Below are positions 46,875-59,400 of a DNA stretch of 64,000 nucleotides, piece by piece. The notes beneath the pieces were generated by a model, which worked only from the letters and a program-made list of their open reading frames with translations, ran no database searches and had not been told where the DNA came from. Made by a program: the position numbers and the translations under genes. The DNA is from Cyathus striatus (lineage: Eukaryota; Basidiomycota; Agaricomycetes; Agaricales; Nidulariaceae). Numbering within the stretch: the first letter of the stretch is position 1; every line of letters starts with the position of its first letter. The stretch is from contig JAOVFP010000014.1 in NCBI GenBank assembly GCA_025738555.1, forward strand, positions 2,976,001-3,040,000. The letters run 5' to 3'.

Positions 46875-49660
46875 ATGGACCCCAGTCTCAATGTCGGCAT
46901 TGACCATAATGCTATGGCACTTATATCACACACGGCAGGTTTTCAGCTGTCATGTACTGATCGGTGTTGCTCTGTAGTGAGACCTGTAGTGGGTGCTGTC
47001 ATGTAAGATCTTTCAAGATCATCAGTCACAAGCGTGATATTAAAATGAGCTGGTTTACGAGCATGTGATAGCCGGTCTGGAATATGAATGAATTGCTATT
47101 GGATAGCCGGGAACAGCATCTACTTTGTTCCTGAACCAGAGTAGCCGAGCCCGCATGTTACATCCATGCCTCGCGTGAACATCACTATGATTATGTCTTT
47201 ATCCTTAAACATTTTATCTCCAGTATAAATCTTTAATTATAATGATGTCCTCAAGAAAGGTATGTAGTTTGAAAATAAAATAATGTAGCTATTATAATAG
47301 TGCAGGTATAGTGGTGTTGCCCCCTACAAAAACAAGCGAAGCCAAGTATATGCATAGTTTTAAAAATACTTCAGCAAGGAATTGAACTTACGACTGCAAG
47401 AAATAAAAACTTTGGTATCAGTGACATTCTACTGGTAGACCATTCTATCGTACATAGTCTTAATGATAATATTAATTTATTGTATTCCATTCACACAGTA
47501 AACCTGTAACATTTATTTATCCTTACTTCAACTACACTTAATGAACATGATTTGCGGTGTATTGAGGTAATTCTTCTACGTTTCTTCTATGTACTTTTCT
47601 TTGTTAATAAGAATTGTTGCCAATGTCTGAACTGTCTAAACACTCTACAGTTATTAAACACAAACCCGACACAAACCACATAGTTCATCAATAGTTCATG
47701 GATGCAATATTAATTTTTAGATGTTTTTTGAATGTATTATCCTATCTTTCTCAATGAAGTATAGAAATAAAATAATAACAATGGCTGCTAAAATCTGCAC
47801 CATGTATGAATCGAACACACGAGCTCATCTTTTTAAGTCATTTGCATCATTCTCACATATATCACACTAATTTTCTCATCACACAGTCGTAAACTGGTTC
47901 AGCTGAATGTCACTTCTGTGTGACTGATGGTCTGAAAGATCTACATGACAGCATCCACTACAGGTCTCGCTACAGCACATCACCGATCAGTACATGACAG
48001 CTGAAAACCCGCCGTGACAGTTAATTCAGCAACAATTTGCTCAAGTTCGTTCTGGTTTGGAACAGGAATTCCAGAATCGTGACCGACAAATGCAGGAGGA
48101 GATTCAGCTTGCAGTAGAACGTCTTTCAACTTCGAAGTACATTATTCTTTTTCTTTTTTATTGTACAATCATTTACTATCCTGCTTAGCACTAATCCGGG
48201 AGCTCGTACCCATGACTATCCATCCGAACGCGAGGCTGCTCGAGTACCTGTACAGCAAACTCCTGGTCCTACTCATTCACTTTCACCTTCTGGATCGGCC
48301 AATCGACCTCTCCCGTACCAAGTTCCTGCAGTTTCGGTATCGCTTTCGCACGCGAATCCACTGCCGTCCACTCGTTCCCCAAAGAAGAGAATGAAGCCAT
48401 ATCAACTATCGAAGTATGATAAGTGGGAGGACGACAAAGGCTTGAAGGTGAGTATTATATGTGTGTTCCTCATTCATAATTTTGAGTATTCAATAAGGAC
48501 TCTATTTTAATCCACATACGCTACTTGTGGGGATTGCCTGACCCCTCGAGTATACCATACGACCCTCCTGTGGATGTTCTTGATAGTTTTTCGAGAAGGT
48601 TTTCCTCGCCCGAAGAGGTCAACAACCATGGTACAGAACCGCTTATTCAGCCTTCTGAAGTTACAGTTCAGCCATGGAAGTATCCACTGAAGAAAGGTCG
48701 TAGTATTGCATTCATCCGCCGCTTCAAGGATACTGTGATAGGCCTTATCAAGGCAACCATGGCTCGGTATGGACTGCCAATCTGGTGCCCCGATCTACGT
48801 CAATCGGCGACTTCGACTTACAACACTGCTCACAAGCTTGTCGCTGTTGAAACTTATCGTCAGGCTTTGATCGTGCGTGCATATGATTCTTATGGTGTGG
48901 AGCAGAAGTGGTCATCGCGGATGGATGTTCTTTACCAAGTCTACAACCACCATGTCCACCACTCATTCCGTGTACGATATGATATGGAAGCTAGAAGTCC
49001 AGGGATACTTCGGGAGACTGATGAGGTGAATGCGATTACTCAGAATAGATACAGAGTAGGTTCTATTTCTTGTCGACGTACTCCTCTGCTGATATCTCTT
49101 ATTTAGCTCAGTGCTGTTCGTCGAAAGGTCATCGATGACAACGGCTACCCTGAGCGCTACAAGCTCCTTCTTTCCCCAAAAGCTACCTCTGACGATGAGC
49201 GTGACCCTGCCAATTCGTTTGTAGGTCGTCGACCGGTTTTTACATAAAGAAACGCCCCGAACGATCCAAAGATGCCGAGGCTTTCATTCGACAACTGGAT
49301 CAGCAACGGGAGCTGGTCCTGGAGTGTGCTCCTAATCATCGTGTTTCAGAGCGGGCTCGGGTCATACCTGAATCCAACCAGAAAACAAGTAGCTTCAAGC
49401 GACTTCCGCGGGATATGCCTATCGACTACTACGATCCGGAGTTTTTTAACAATCTTCCACCCCAGCTCCGAGCTGATATCACGACCAATGTCGTTGTTTT
49501 ACCTTTAAACCTTAGCCAAGCATTTAAAGATACGGTTGATAATCATCTGAGCGCTGAGGATTATACTACTGAATATGGTGAGAGTGTTCTCGATCGGTAT
49601 GAATTAGCTGAGAGAGAACGTGATGATATGTCGGATATAGTAGTACATGACGATACTTAG
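46875..49660 (+). pseudogene. first gene of the CACTA-like element, function unknown
   Basis: The reading starts at ATG 46875 (MDPSLNVGIDHNAMALIS), is split by the nested element at 46931-48016, and resumes in frame at 48020 as a glutamine-rich probable coiled coil (LIQQQFAQVRSGLEQEFQN). Introns at 48136-48197 and 48449-48498 (approximate) and 49056-49107 link to a conserved block with WGLPDPSSIPYDPPVDVL, YGLPIWCPDLRQS and, in another frame, FYIKKRPERSKDAEAF. A 1-base loss in the T-run at 49237-49241 shifts the frame; the last part runs to a stop at 49660. No known domain was recognised. By position it may be an accessory transposition protein. Confidence 0.65.
46931..48016. mobile_element. 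nested non-autonomous CACTA-like element
   Basis: This 1,086-bp element has ends of the same family as its host element (CACGGCAGGTTTTCAGCTGT on the left, CACGGCGGGTTTTCAGCTGT reading in from the right) and a perfect 3-bp duplication ACA (46928-46930, 48017-48019). The interior is AT-rich and non-coding, with two minus-strand stretches that look like tRNA promoter boxes. It sits inside the first exon of the host element's first gene, so it arrived after the host element. Confidence 0.9.
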
Positions 49661-49890
49661 GTTAACTGATTCTTCAACATGTCATAGTTTTTATGCAGTG
49701 TTGTATCATTGGTAAATAGTCAATTTGAGTGTGTTGTCGACATTGTAGCATTATGGCTATCAATTGTACGTTTCTGATGTGACTGTATGATTGTATGACT
49801 GTCTATATGTTTTGACGACATTACTTATCAACGAAGATATCATGATCTGCTGATGTAGTCGATAACTTACCTCTCCCCATACTGATTATT

Positions 49891-52800
49891 ATGTCTTCTC
49901 GCAAATCTGGCGAACGTGTTATCTGTACCTGCTATAAATGTCGTCAAGAAAGCTTTACTGATAAAAAAGGGAATATATGGCATGGAAAAGAAGTTGCTAA
50001 ATCTACACGATGAAAGCACACAAATGATGAATATGAGGCTGATATCGCTCATACTGCATCTGAGAACATGCTCAACCAACCAGTACTGATCTCATTTTTA
50101 CTATATTCTGATTACATCTAATTAGTATCGATTCCTAGGCACTACCAGAATCAATGACACAGGACTATATTCCTCACCCAAGCTCGCTGCATTACTTAGG
50201 GGATAATATCTCAATGGAAAGAAGGGATATATCTCCCACTGAACAAAATACAGATGAACGAGATGAACAAAACTTTGATCAAATGAATAATATTGTCACG
50301 ACCGTGCCCCTAGCCTGACTTGGCGGCGGAGTACGAGAGGGTGACTGCGGAGAAGCGAGGGGTGAGTGTAAGACGAAAGCGGAGAACGATAACTCAGGGG
50401 GTAGGACTTTGGCTTCAGCTTATGTGCTGCGCCCCTGGGATTCCCGGTCCTGGATTTCGGAGTAAGGGCAAGCCCTTCGGAGAAGACGAGAGACGGAAGA
50501 CGAGAGGTGTAACTCAAGTCAGACGAAAGGGTGAGGACATAGTTCAATACAAAACTAAAGACTAAAGTACAAATCGAGTACTACTTAAATACTAGAGACT
50601 CGGAGTAAGTAAAGGCCGCTGGCCAAGGCCAGCGGAGAAGTACGGTCAGGGTAGGCATACGTAGAATGAAGACTATAACTAATTAAACATAATAAAACGT
50701 GTCGGAGAAGTGAGCGCGTATGGTGGTGTAAAGTAAAACTGATAGTGGCGCACTTAAGAATGATAAGTGACTCACTATGAGATGTATACTACAATACTGA
50801 GGGGATAGCTCAGTAGAACGGAAGGAAGGAAACGAAAGTAATCTATGTACAGTAAGCAATAAGTAATATTAAGAACGTAATCAAAGTCCGGAGTAACAAA
50901 AGGAAAAGGCGGAGTAAGAGCATAGGAGTCCAGAGGTAAGCGATACGGGATATGACAAATATGAATTGGATGGATTTATTCTTACAACAGCTTCGCAACA
51001 GGCCACCAAGTAAGTATTTAATTAATGTGTTTTCAACACCTCTAATAATAAATTAGATGTGTCATTGCTTGAGCAGTCAATATATCTGCTTGTCTGCTTG
51101 CTTATAACATGGTTGCATGTGGCTTGTGAACTCAGTAGAGCTGCATGTGACCGCACATTGAAAATTATAAACATAATCATTCAATTGGCCACATCTTTGG
51201 GACGAATATCATTTACCAGGGAAACTCGCTTACATTTGGAGACCAGACATGCAATGAAATATCTCTATATTGAGCCCACAATTACACGAACTGTTTGCTG
51301 CCCAGAGTGCTTTGAACGCTATCCAATTAATAATATTCCAGAAACATGCATTAAGAGCCAAACTCAACGAAGTAAAATTTGTGGTACTCCTCTTTGGACA
51401 GTTGTACATACAAGAGGGGGAGCAAAGTCTATTCCAAAGTGTCGTTATTCAACTCAGGACTTTCATTCATGGCTAGAATACTTTCTTTCTCGTCCTGAAG
51501 TTGAAAATGAGATAGATAAATCATATCTGCATGTACCAAACCCTCAGGATATGCGATCAATCTGGGATAGTCCAGCTTGGATAGAAGGGCTTCAGAACTT
51601 CAAGCCAAATGATTCACATAATTTGACATTTGCATTTTATATTGATTGGTTTAATCCATTTTCAAATAAAATAGCTGGAAAGACAATTTCATGTGGTGCT
51701 ATAATGTTTTTTTGTCTCAATCTTCCTCATGAACAACGATATCTTCCTGAAAATACATATTTTGCTGGAATTACACCTCCTCCCAAGGAACCCACTGTCG
51801 AAACAATTAATGAGCTCCTTGATCCGATTATTCTTCAATTTCTAGCTATGTGGCATTATGGCAGGGAGCTTAAAACATATAGACATCCTGAAGGAACATT
51901 TAAATGAGTAGGAGTTCTAGCTGGAGTTGGTGACTTGTTAACTATTCGGAAGGCATCAGGTTTTGCAGGAGTGGCATCAAAGCACAACTTTTGTTCTTTT
52001 TGCAAGTTGAAACAAGAAGACATTGATAATCTTGACCCTCATATGTGGCAATATCGAAATGGTGCAGAGGTTCAAGCTGCTGCTGAAAACTCATGCATAG
52101 CAGCTACAAAAATAAGACGTAAGGAAATTCTAGATGAATTTGGTGTTCGTTGGTCAGCTATGCATCACCTAACATACCGTGATCCTGTCCGCCACACAGT
52201 TCTTGGAATTATGCATAACTGGCTTGAGGGAGTTTTGCAACATCACATGAGGCATAAGTGGAGACTTGGAGTTCCATTAGGTACTGCAACTTCTCACATT
52301 ACAGTACAGCATTCCAGACCTTCAAAGGGGAAGGGAAGAGCGATGCAGAGCTATGATGCAGATAATAGTGAGAGTGATTTAAATTTCACCTCAGGTTCAG
52401 AATATGAACAGCTATCAGACACCTTTAATTCTGGAAACCACTCTGAAACTGAGACTGTTGATGAGGGTAATGGTCAAGGACAGGCAACAAACACATTACC
52501 AAGCATATTTACTAAAGCTCAGCTTCTTAAAATAAGACAATGCATCTCTGATGCATCAGTACCCTCATGGGTTGAACGCCCTCCCAAAAATCTTGGTGAA
52601 CCATCACATGGAAAGCTAAAAGCTGATCAATGGCTCTCATTGTTTACAATATTTCTTCCTATGATTATACCTGAAATTTGGACAGAGCATGAAATCTCTG
52701 GTTCAGAACTTCTAATGAATTTCACTGACCTTGTTCAATGTACCAATATTGTTTGTGCATATAGAACTTCACCTGAGAATGCAAGAATATATATGGAATG

Positions 52801-53672
52801 TTATATTCGGTACCGCCAATCATTAGCATTACTATTTCCTGATGTACATTCACGCCCAAACCACCACTATGCAATGCATATTGGAGATTTACTCCAATTT
52901 TGGGGTCCACTTATAACACTCAGTGAATTTCAAGGTGAACAGCATAATGGAAAATTACAAAAAGTAAAAACAAACAGCCACCTTCGTAAGTAACTATTAA
53001 TGTTATATCACAGTTTACAACAAAATTAATAATCTATTAGGAAGCTTGGATTATACAATGCTACATCAAGTTTGCCGCCAAGGTCGATTGCGAGGCTTAT
53101 TTAATAAGCTTTCTAACTCTCAAGAATCAAGTACATTATCTCCATTCGATCTCATTCAAACTGCATTGAAAGTGTTCACATCAGAAGGCACTTCAAAGTC
53201 TCCCAGTTGCGAGTTTGACAGCATATTACCACAAGATGATTATGATCTTATCTACCACTATATCAGGGTACATCTTATGATTGAGGTCCGCCACCATTGT
53301 GATTTTCCACACCCACTTGATGCCAATGTTCTTTCATCATGGGCCAAGTCACTCAATCAAGTTAAATATAAACATCATACATACTCAGTCTACTCAGTTC
53401 ATGCTGGAAATAGCTCAATCAGCTTTATAGACAACAACAATGTTGTGACCCCTGGATTTATTGAAGCAATATGGACAACAAATGTTTCTGGAAGCAAGAA
53501 AATCTTTCTGATACTTCGGTTACCACTACCTCTTAACAATGAAGATACCATGAAAAATCCATATTCTTCAAGACCTGGACTTCTGGCAGGTCTAGTTTAT
53601 GATTCCTTTACACCTGAGCGACAATGCATTGCTCTAGAACAAGTTCAATCTCATGTACCGTTCTATCAATGA
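49891..53672 (+). pseudogene. Tnp2-family transposase, broken
   Basis: Exon 1 (49891-50082) encodes a cysteine motif CTCYKCRQ and is stopped by TGA at 50011. Exon 2 starts at 50139, is split by the solo LTR at 50294-50957, resumes at 50963 and ends at 51009. The main exon (51057-52986) holds the transposase core, with features such as GFAGVASKHNFCSFCKLKQE, LDPHMWQYRN and GIMHNWLEGVLQHH. It is cut by a second in-frame TGA at 51905-51907. After an intron (52987-53040) the last exon ends at 53672. These blocks match the Tnp2-like transposases common in mushroom genomes. Both TGA codons fit C-to-T change at a CpG. The sequence is CpG-poor, unlike the LTR inside it. Confidence 0.85.
50294..50957 (+). 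mobile_element. solo LTR, family LTR-A copy 3 (young)
   Basis: A 664-bp copy from TGTCACGACCGTG to GGGATATGACA with a perfect 5-bp duplication AATAT (50289-50293, 50958-50962). It keeps many CpGs, lost in the copies at 158 and 5546, so it is the least decayed. It interrupts exon 2 of the Tnp2 gene; omitting it and one AATAT rejoins the frame (QMNN then MNWMDL). Confidence 0.95.
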
Positions 53673-54350
53673 CCTGCAGGTACCTTTGGTATTCTCTTTA
53701 ACACTATTGTACTTGTAAATAGTTTACATAGAGAGCGTGTCTAATAACTCTCTGTGACTAAATCATACAAAATATATTGACCCATGTATATACTTTTATT
53801 ATTATTTTCCCTTGATGTACGTGCACTGCAGATGGGATGGCCCTGCTCTCTCCTCCACCTTACATGGCGAGCATTAGCCAAACATTGTAAGGCTATTGCC
53901 AAATAACACGTGATGAACCTGCGAGAACCTGAGCTGTCAGTCATCAAGTCCAACTTAAGTCAACCTCGTGTTCTCAACGTGTCTTCGTCAAGTCCTCATG
54001 GTACCGATGTGCGATAAAGAAATAGTAGTTCAGCACAAGCTGTACAAAATATACCATTCCTGCTCTAATTTAGATAAGAGGCAATAAAGCTGTTATTTAA
54101 TTCACATATGTATCTTTTAGTACAATTATTATACTCCTGAGAGAACTATTGAGAGCGAGACAGCATGTTATACATGCATCACTGATGTTTCTTTGGAGAT
54201 CATAATCAGTTCATCTCTCGATCTTGATTAAAATTAAACCAGTTCAACTCATTGTGACGCATGCAACTACTGATTTACATGACAGGTCCCACTACAGGTC
54301 CCATTACAGCGCAATGTCGATCGGTACATGACAGCTAAAAACCTGCCGTG

Positions 54351-54424
54351 TAACCATTATCGCATAAGTAGCAGAGCATAGTTCTTGGAGTTGGCGTAGC
54401 ATATAATCAAAGACAATAGTCTGA
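54351..54424. other. spacer between two insertions, LINE target site
   Basis: Contains TAA (54351-54353), the right duplication of the CACTA-like element, and agacaatagtctga (54411-54424), the left duplication of the LINE. It is probably the original host sequence. Confidence 0.8.
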
Positions 54425-54721
54425 GACCTGTTCCCACCGTGAACCACCATCATCAACAAATTTTCCCACGGTAAAATACCAGCTCATCGTCGACGACAAC
54501 GACGACAGCGCTCCTATCTCAAACCCTATCTCACTTCTACCTACATATTCGCACACCTCTCGCTCACACCTCTCGAACAATACCGCTTTTATGCCCCCAG
54601 GGTCCCGGAACACTGACCCGGCAGGGGATCACCTGCCAACGGGACCTCTCCTGCAACAGGCCCCCTCCGTACATCACCCCCCTCCTCCCAGACCACAACC
54701 GCAGGCACAAGAACATGGGCT

Positions 54722-56494
54722 ATGGCTTCTGGGATTCCAGAATCACGCTTCAAATCGCTTGATGCTGCCAGGGCTTTCCTCTCCACGAACCAGTACTGGC
54801 CAGCCGATGGCGGCCACCTCTCCCCCCAAGCGGTCTCCACCCTCCTCACACAAGTGCTCGCAGTCCTACCGAAAGCCCCAAAGGTACCTATAGACACCCT
54901 CCATGCCATTGCCACAATCCTCCAACACGAGGATTGGGATCGGATTGCAACTTCTGTGGCAAATCACATGGCGAATCACTACACACAATCCACAGACCCT
55001 TGCACAGCTGCTATCGCGTCCCTCAATGAAGCCACTCACCATTTACAGAAGGTAACTATGCGTCTAACAAAAACTAACAACACTCCAGATGGCACCATGA
55101 CAGGACTCACAGCCCCTTCATATGCCACAGTAGCAGTGGCAGCAGCGGCGCCTCATGCCCAGGCCATTGCAACAGGGGAACAACTGGATCGACAGTTCAA
55201 GGTCAAGCTCCCACCGACAGACCGCACCGCCAAACATGCGCTGGCTACCCTGTCCCCTCAGGAGCTGGTGGCAAAAGCCAACCTGGCTCTGGACCAGATG
55301 GAAATGGCGGCAACAGACCGGCCCCCCCACATGGAGTTCTTTACAGCTCATCTTTCCAACACCTCCGTCATTCTTGAACTTGACTCTCAGACATCTGCTA
55401 ACTGGCTCAAACAGCGTGATACTGCAGCCCTCTTCACCGGCTACTTCAACGGTACGTGCTCACCTAATCTATCCCTTTTTGACACTGTTGCAGAGTTCGT
55501 ACCAATCACGTTTGAACCTAATGTGCTCTCCATTGCGGCAATTGAAGAGAAGAGCGGTCTTACAACAAATGCCATCAACAGTATCAAAGCTCTCAAACCC
55601 CCGGAACGTCAAAGGGCGGGCCAACGCTTTGCACACTTTGCAGTTTCGTTCTCCAATAGGGACCAGGCGAACCGGGCCATCAGGAATGGAATAGTAGTGG
55701 CTGGGAAGCGTGTCCAAGTCCGACGAAGACTAGTGGAACCCAAACGATGCCTTCGATGCCAACACATTGGTGGTCACCTCTCTGGAGCATGTAAAGCCAC
55801 TGAACCTAGCTGTGCACGGTGTGCTGAACATCATGACACATCAGCATGCCCACTCGCCTCAGTCCAGGATAATAGCTGCCTCCGATGTGCCAACTGCCCA
55901 GGTAAGGAGGCAGAAGGCCATGGTGCTGCCTCCCGCTCTTGTCCTGCCTTTCTCAAGAAACTGCGGACAATGTTCGCGTACTCAGCTGCTAATAAGTACA
56001 GATTCTTCCCCACAGATGATCCCAGCACCTGGGCCCCAGCCAACAACTCTATCCCTTGGGGAGTTGATCCCGCTGCATGGCAGGCAATGGCTGAACCTCC
56101 CCCAGCCCCTCCTCGGCGACCTGCACGACGCCCTCTACACTCCTTCCCCTTGGAGGCTCCTCCTAATACTGTACCTCATCCACTCCCCCCCCGTCCCATG
56201 CCCACGACCACTGAACATCCTCCTCCTGCACCATCTCAGCTCCAGCCCATGCGCCCCCCGCAACAGCCTGCGACACGCAAACCGGCTTACCAGGGTCGAG
56301 CACAGATTAATGCCTCCTCTGATATTCAGAGGAAAGCAGGGAAGTCAGCACGCCTTGATGACTACTTCATTCCATCTCGCCCCCCCTCCCGGGCGAGTGC
56401 TAATGAGGACACTATATTCACCCCTCCCACCTGCAGCTTGCTTAACCCTCCCGCTCCGTCCTCTGCCAGGATTGATGAATGGGAGACAACATAG
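54722..56494 (+). CDS. LINE ORF1, gag-like nucleic-acid-binding protein
   Basis: 590 residues. The N-terminal half is alpha-helical without a recognised domain. A central region (about 205-340) resembles the RNA-binding folds of ORF1 proteins. Three cysteine motifs follow: CLRCQHIGGHLSGAC, CARCAEHHDTSAC, then CLRCANC with a downstream H and C. Such zinc knuckles bind the element RNA. The C-terminus is proline-rich. The start at 54722 is the first ATG that gives the long frame. The stop at 56492-56494 overlaps ORF2 by 16 bases in the -1 frame. Confidence 0.92.
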   Translation: MASGIPESRFKSLDAARAFLSTNQYWPADGGHLSPQAVSTLLTQVLAVLPKAPKVPIDTLHAIATILQHEDWDRIATSVANHMANHYTQSTDPCTAAIASLNEATHHLQKVTMRLTKTNNTPDGTMTGLTAPSYATVAVAAAAPHAQAIATGEQLDRQFKVKLPPTDRTAKHALATLSPQELVAKANLALDQMEMAATDRPPHMEFFTAHLSNTSVILELDSQTSANWLKQRDTAALFTGYFNGTCSPNLSLFDTVAEFVPITFEPNVLSIAAIEEKSGLTTNAINSIKALKPPERQRAGQRFAHFAVSFSNRDQANRAIRNGIVVAGKRVQVRRRLVEPKRCLRCQHIGGHLSGACKATEPSCARCAEHHDTSACPLASVQDNSCLRCANCPGKEAEGHGAASRSCPAFLKKLRTMFAYSAANKYRFFPTDDPSTWAPANNSIPWGVDPAAWQAMAEPPPAPPRRPARRPLHSFPLEAPPNTVPHPLPPRPMPTTTEHPPPAPSQLQPMRPPQQPATRKPAYQGRAQINASSDIQRKAGKSARLDDYFIPSRPPSRASANEDTIFTPPTCSLLNPPAPSSARIDEWETT

Positions 56495-59400
56495 AGGACT
56501 CTCCCTGGGAGTTACGGTTCTTTCAACAGAACGTAAACCACTCCCTAGTTGCTCAGCATGATCTGATTGATACTATTGCTAAAGACTTTGACATTATAGC
56601 TATACAGGAACCATATATCGGACACAACCAAGCCTCCAGGGCCTCCCGACATTGGCGACCAGTCTACCCGGACGTCAATGGGGAAAACCCCACACGCCCA
56701 CGCTCCCTGCTGCTGGTCAGCACTTCCATTCCCACTGACACCTGGTCTACTATATCACTTCCGTCCACTGACATTACAGCGATTAAACTTCGGGTGGAGG
56801 GTGGAAAAACCCTCCATATCTTCAATATTTATAATGACTGCTCACATAACAACTCACTACAGGTTCTATCCAACTACATGCAACAAGCTAGGCGCAATCG
56901 CCCAGAACCAGGCGAATCCCACCACTTCATATGGTTGGGGGATTTCAACCGACACCACCCACTCTGGGATGAGGATCGTAATACTCACCTATTTACCCCC
57001 CAACATCTCCGCCTCACCCAACCCCTCCTCGCACTCCTCCAGAAATATGGCATGAAAATGGCCCTACCGAAGGATCTCCCTACCCTCCGTTCCAACTCCA
57101 CCGGCAACTACACCCGAGTGGATCAAGTCTTCCTGGACGAAGACCTCCTCAATGATCTCATTGTCTGTTCCACACTCCCATCTCTCCGACCACCTAACAC
57201 CGACCATTTCCCCATCATGACCACACTGATGCTTGACACCCCCCGATCCTCGCAACAGGCCCGACACAACTTCAAGGACGTTGACTGGGATGAATTCCAA
57301 GCACGCCTACAGGAACGCCTGGCCCAAACCCCAGCACCACATGAAATAACAAACATCGATGACTTTAAGGTGAGTCTTCAACATCTCAATCATGCCATAC
57401 ATACAACCATCGAGGATGTCGTTCCCATGGTTAATGCCACCCCCCATACGCGTCGCTGGTGGACTCCCGCACTAGCAACTCAACGCCGTATTGTGCGACG
57501 ACTGGGCAGACAAAGTTACCGACAACGCCACTCTCCGGCTCACCCATGCCATGAGGAGTATCGCCTAGCCCGCAATCAGTATGCGGAGGCCCAGAAGGAG
57601 GCACGTTCCTCTCACTGGGCGAAGTTTTTGGAGAATCTCTCCAATGAGGATGTTTGGACCGCCAATGACATTGTCTCAGGTCCCCCCACCGATGGGGGAC
57701 AATCCCGAATCCCAAGCCTCATCAGCCGGGATAAAATCACGCGCAGGGTTCTTACTACAGCTACCACTAACTTGGCAAAGAGCCAACTTTTTCAAGCAGC
57801 ATTCTTCCCCCAACAAACCACAGCCTCAGACCCTCCCGCAGGACTTCAATACCCTTCCCCACGCTGGACTTTCCAGCCCATTACAGACACGCAAATTCAT
57901 CGGGCTATCTCTAAAATTAACCCAGTCAAAGCAACACGACATGGCTCCATCCCCAATAGTGTCATCAAAAGGTGTCGTACCTCTCTGGTACCATACTTAG
58001 GACCGCTATTTCGAGGTACATTCTCCCTAGAGTATTACCCCGAGGACTGGGCTCGTACCGAGACCATTGTCTTGAAAAAACCTGGGAAATCCAATTACAC
58101 TGACCCATCGTCGTGGCGTCCAATTGTTCTGTCCGACGGGCTTGCTCGCCTACTTAATGCGGTAGTGGCAGAGGAGATCTCCACCATGTGCGAACGTCTC
58201 CAGATCCTCCCAGCCAATCACTTTGGAGGGCGCCCAGGTCGTGCAACCACAGACTCTCTCCACCTGCTTATATCCACCATCAAGTCAGCATGGCGCAGCC
58301 AAAAGGTCGCATCCCTCTTAAGCCTTGACGTGAAAGGCGCCTTTCCCAGCGTGGCTATACCTCGTCTAGCTCATCGCCTTCGGGTAGCTGGCTTACCTCC
58401 AGAGCTTATCAACTGGCTTCTGCGAGCTCTCTCAGCCCGCACATCCTCCTTTCTCTTCGATGATTACACCTCTCCCCTTTTCTCCATCACGACAGGCCTC
58501 GATCAAGGGAGTCCGCTTTCTCCCATACTTTACCTACTTTACAATGCCGAATTAGTTTACTTAGCTCGCGACGCCAAACTCATCCTTCTTTTCATAGATG
58601 ATTGCGCAATCCTGGTGGTAGGCAACTCCTTTACGGAGACGCACACCACCATTCGTAATATTCTTGAAGGCCCTGCTGGTATTTTTAACTGGGCCTGCAC
58701 TCACAACTGCGAATTCGGCATTCCTAAATTCCAGCTTGTCGACCTCACACGCAAACGCATTCCAGACACTTCCCTCCTCCATTTCATGGGCAACAACGCC
58801 CAACGTAAGGCCACCATCCCTCTGCCTCGCCCTCCCCTCCACCTCTCATCCTTCACCATTCCCTCCTCCTCCCATATACGGTTCCTGGGGGTTCTCATTG
58901 ATCGCGAACTTCGCTGGACGCCGCAACGTGCTTCCGCCCTAGCCAAGGGCCAGGGATGGCTGTCTTGCGTCTGGCGTCTCACACACCCATCAAATGGGGC
59001 CAACGCTCAGGCCATGCGACGACTATACATTGCCACTGCTATACCCCGGATGCTCTATGCTGCAGATGTCTGGGCTCAACCACCAAACCTTAGCTATGAT
59101 CCATTCCGCACTCCACACCAGCTCACACACTTGGGCCAGATTCACCGCCAAGCAGCGCTCCTGATCACAGGCGCCATGAGGTCCTCCCCCACTGACCTCG
59201 TCCTCCTCCTTGCCAACCTCCCACCCTTTCACATTCTCCTCTCTCATCTTCAATTTCGCGCGACGGCACGCCTAGCCACTCTGCCCCGCTCTCATCCCCT
59301 ATTCTCCCATGTTTGCGCAGCCGCTAATCGATTCGTTAAACATCACCGCTCTCCTCTCCACTTTCTCTTCCGTCACTACACAATTTCCCCCTTTTCCACT

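Larger units (their letters stand above)
46327..54350 (+). mobile_element. CACTA-like DNA transposon (Tnp2 type), with nested insertions
   Basis: The 8,024-bp element is bounded by inverted repeats of at least 100 bp starting CACGGCGGGTTTTCAGCTGT on the left (CACGGCAGGTTTTTAGCTGT when the right end is read inward). It is flanked by the 3-bp duplication TAA (46324-46326, 54351-54353). The ends contain a short direct subrepeat (tgtagtgggacc twice). Inside are two plus-strand genes: an unknown gene at 46875-49660 and a Tnp2-type transposase at 49891-53672. This layout resembles the TnpA/TnpD pair of plant En/Spm. Without the nested element and the nested LTR it would be about 6.27 kb. Both genes are broken, so it cannot move by itself. 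Confidence 0.88.

Noticed and set aside
54591..56561. Other long frames inside LINE ORF1 (54591-54893, 55155-55694, 55767-56561)
   Set aside because: They overlap ORF1, which carries the zinc knuckles; they reflect GC-rich codon bias.
58561..59253. Minus-strand ORFs across LINE ORF2
   Set aside because: Shadows of the reverse transcriptase frame.
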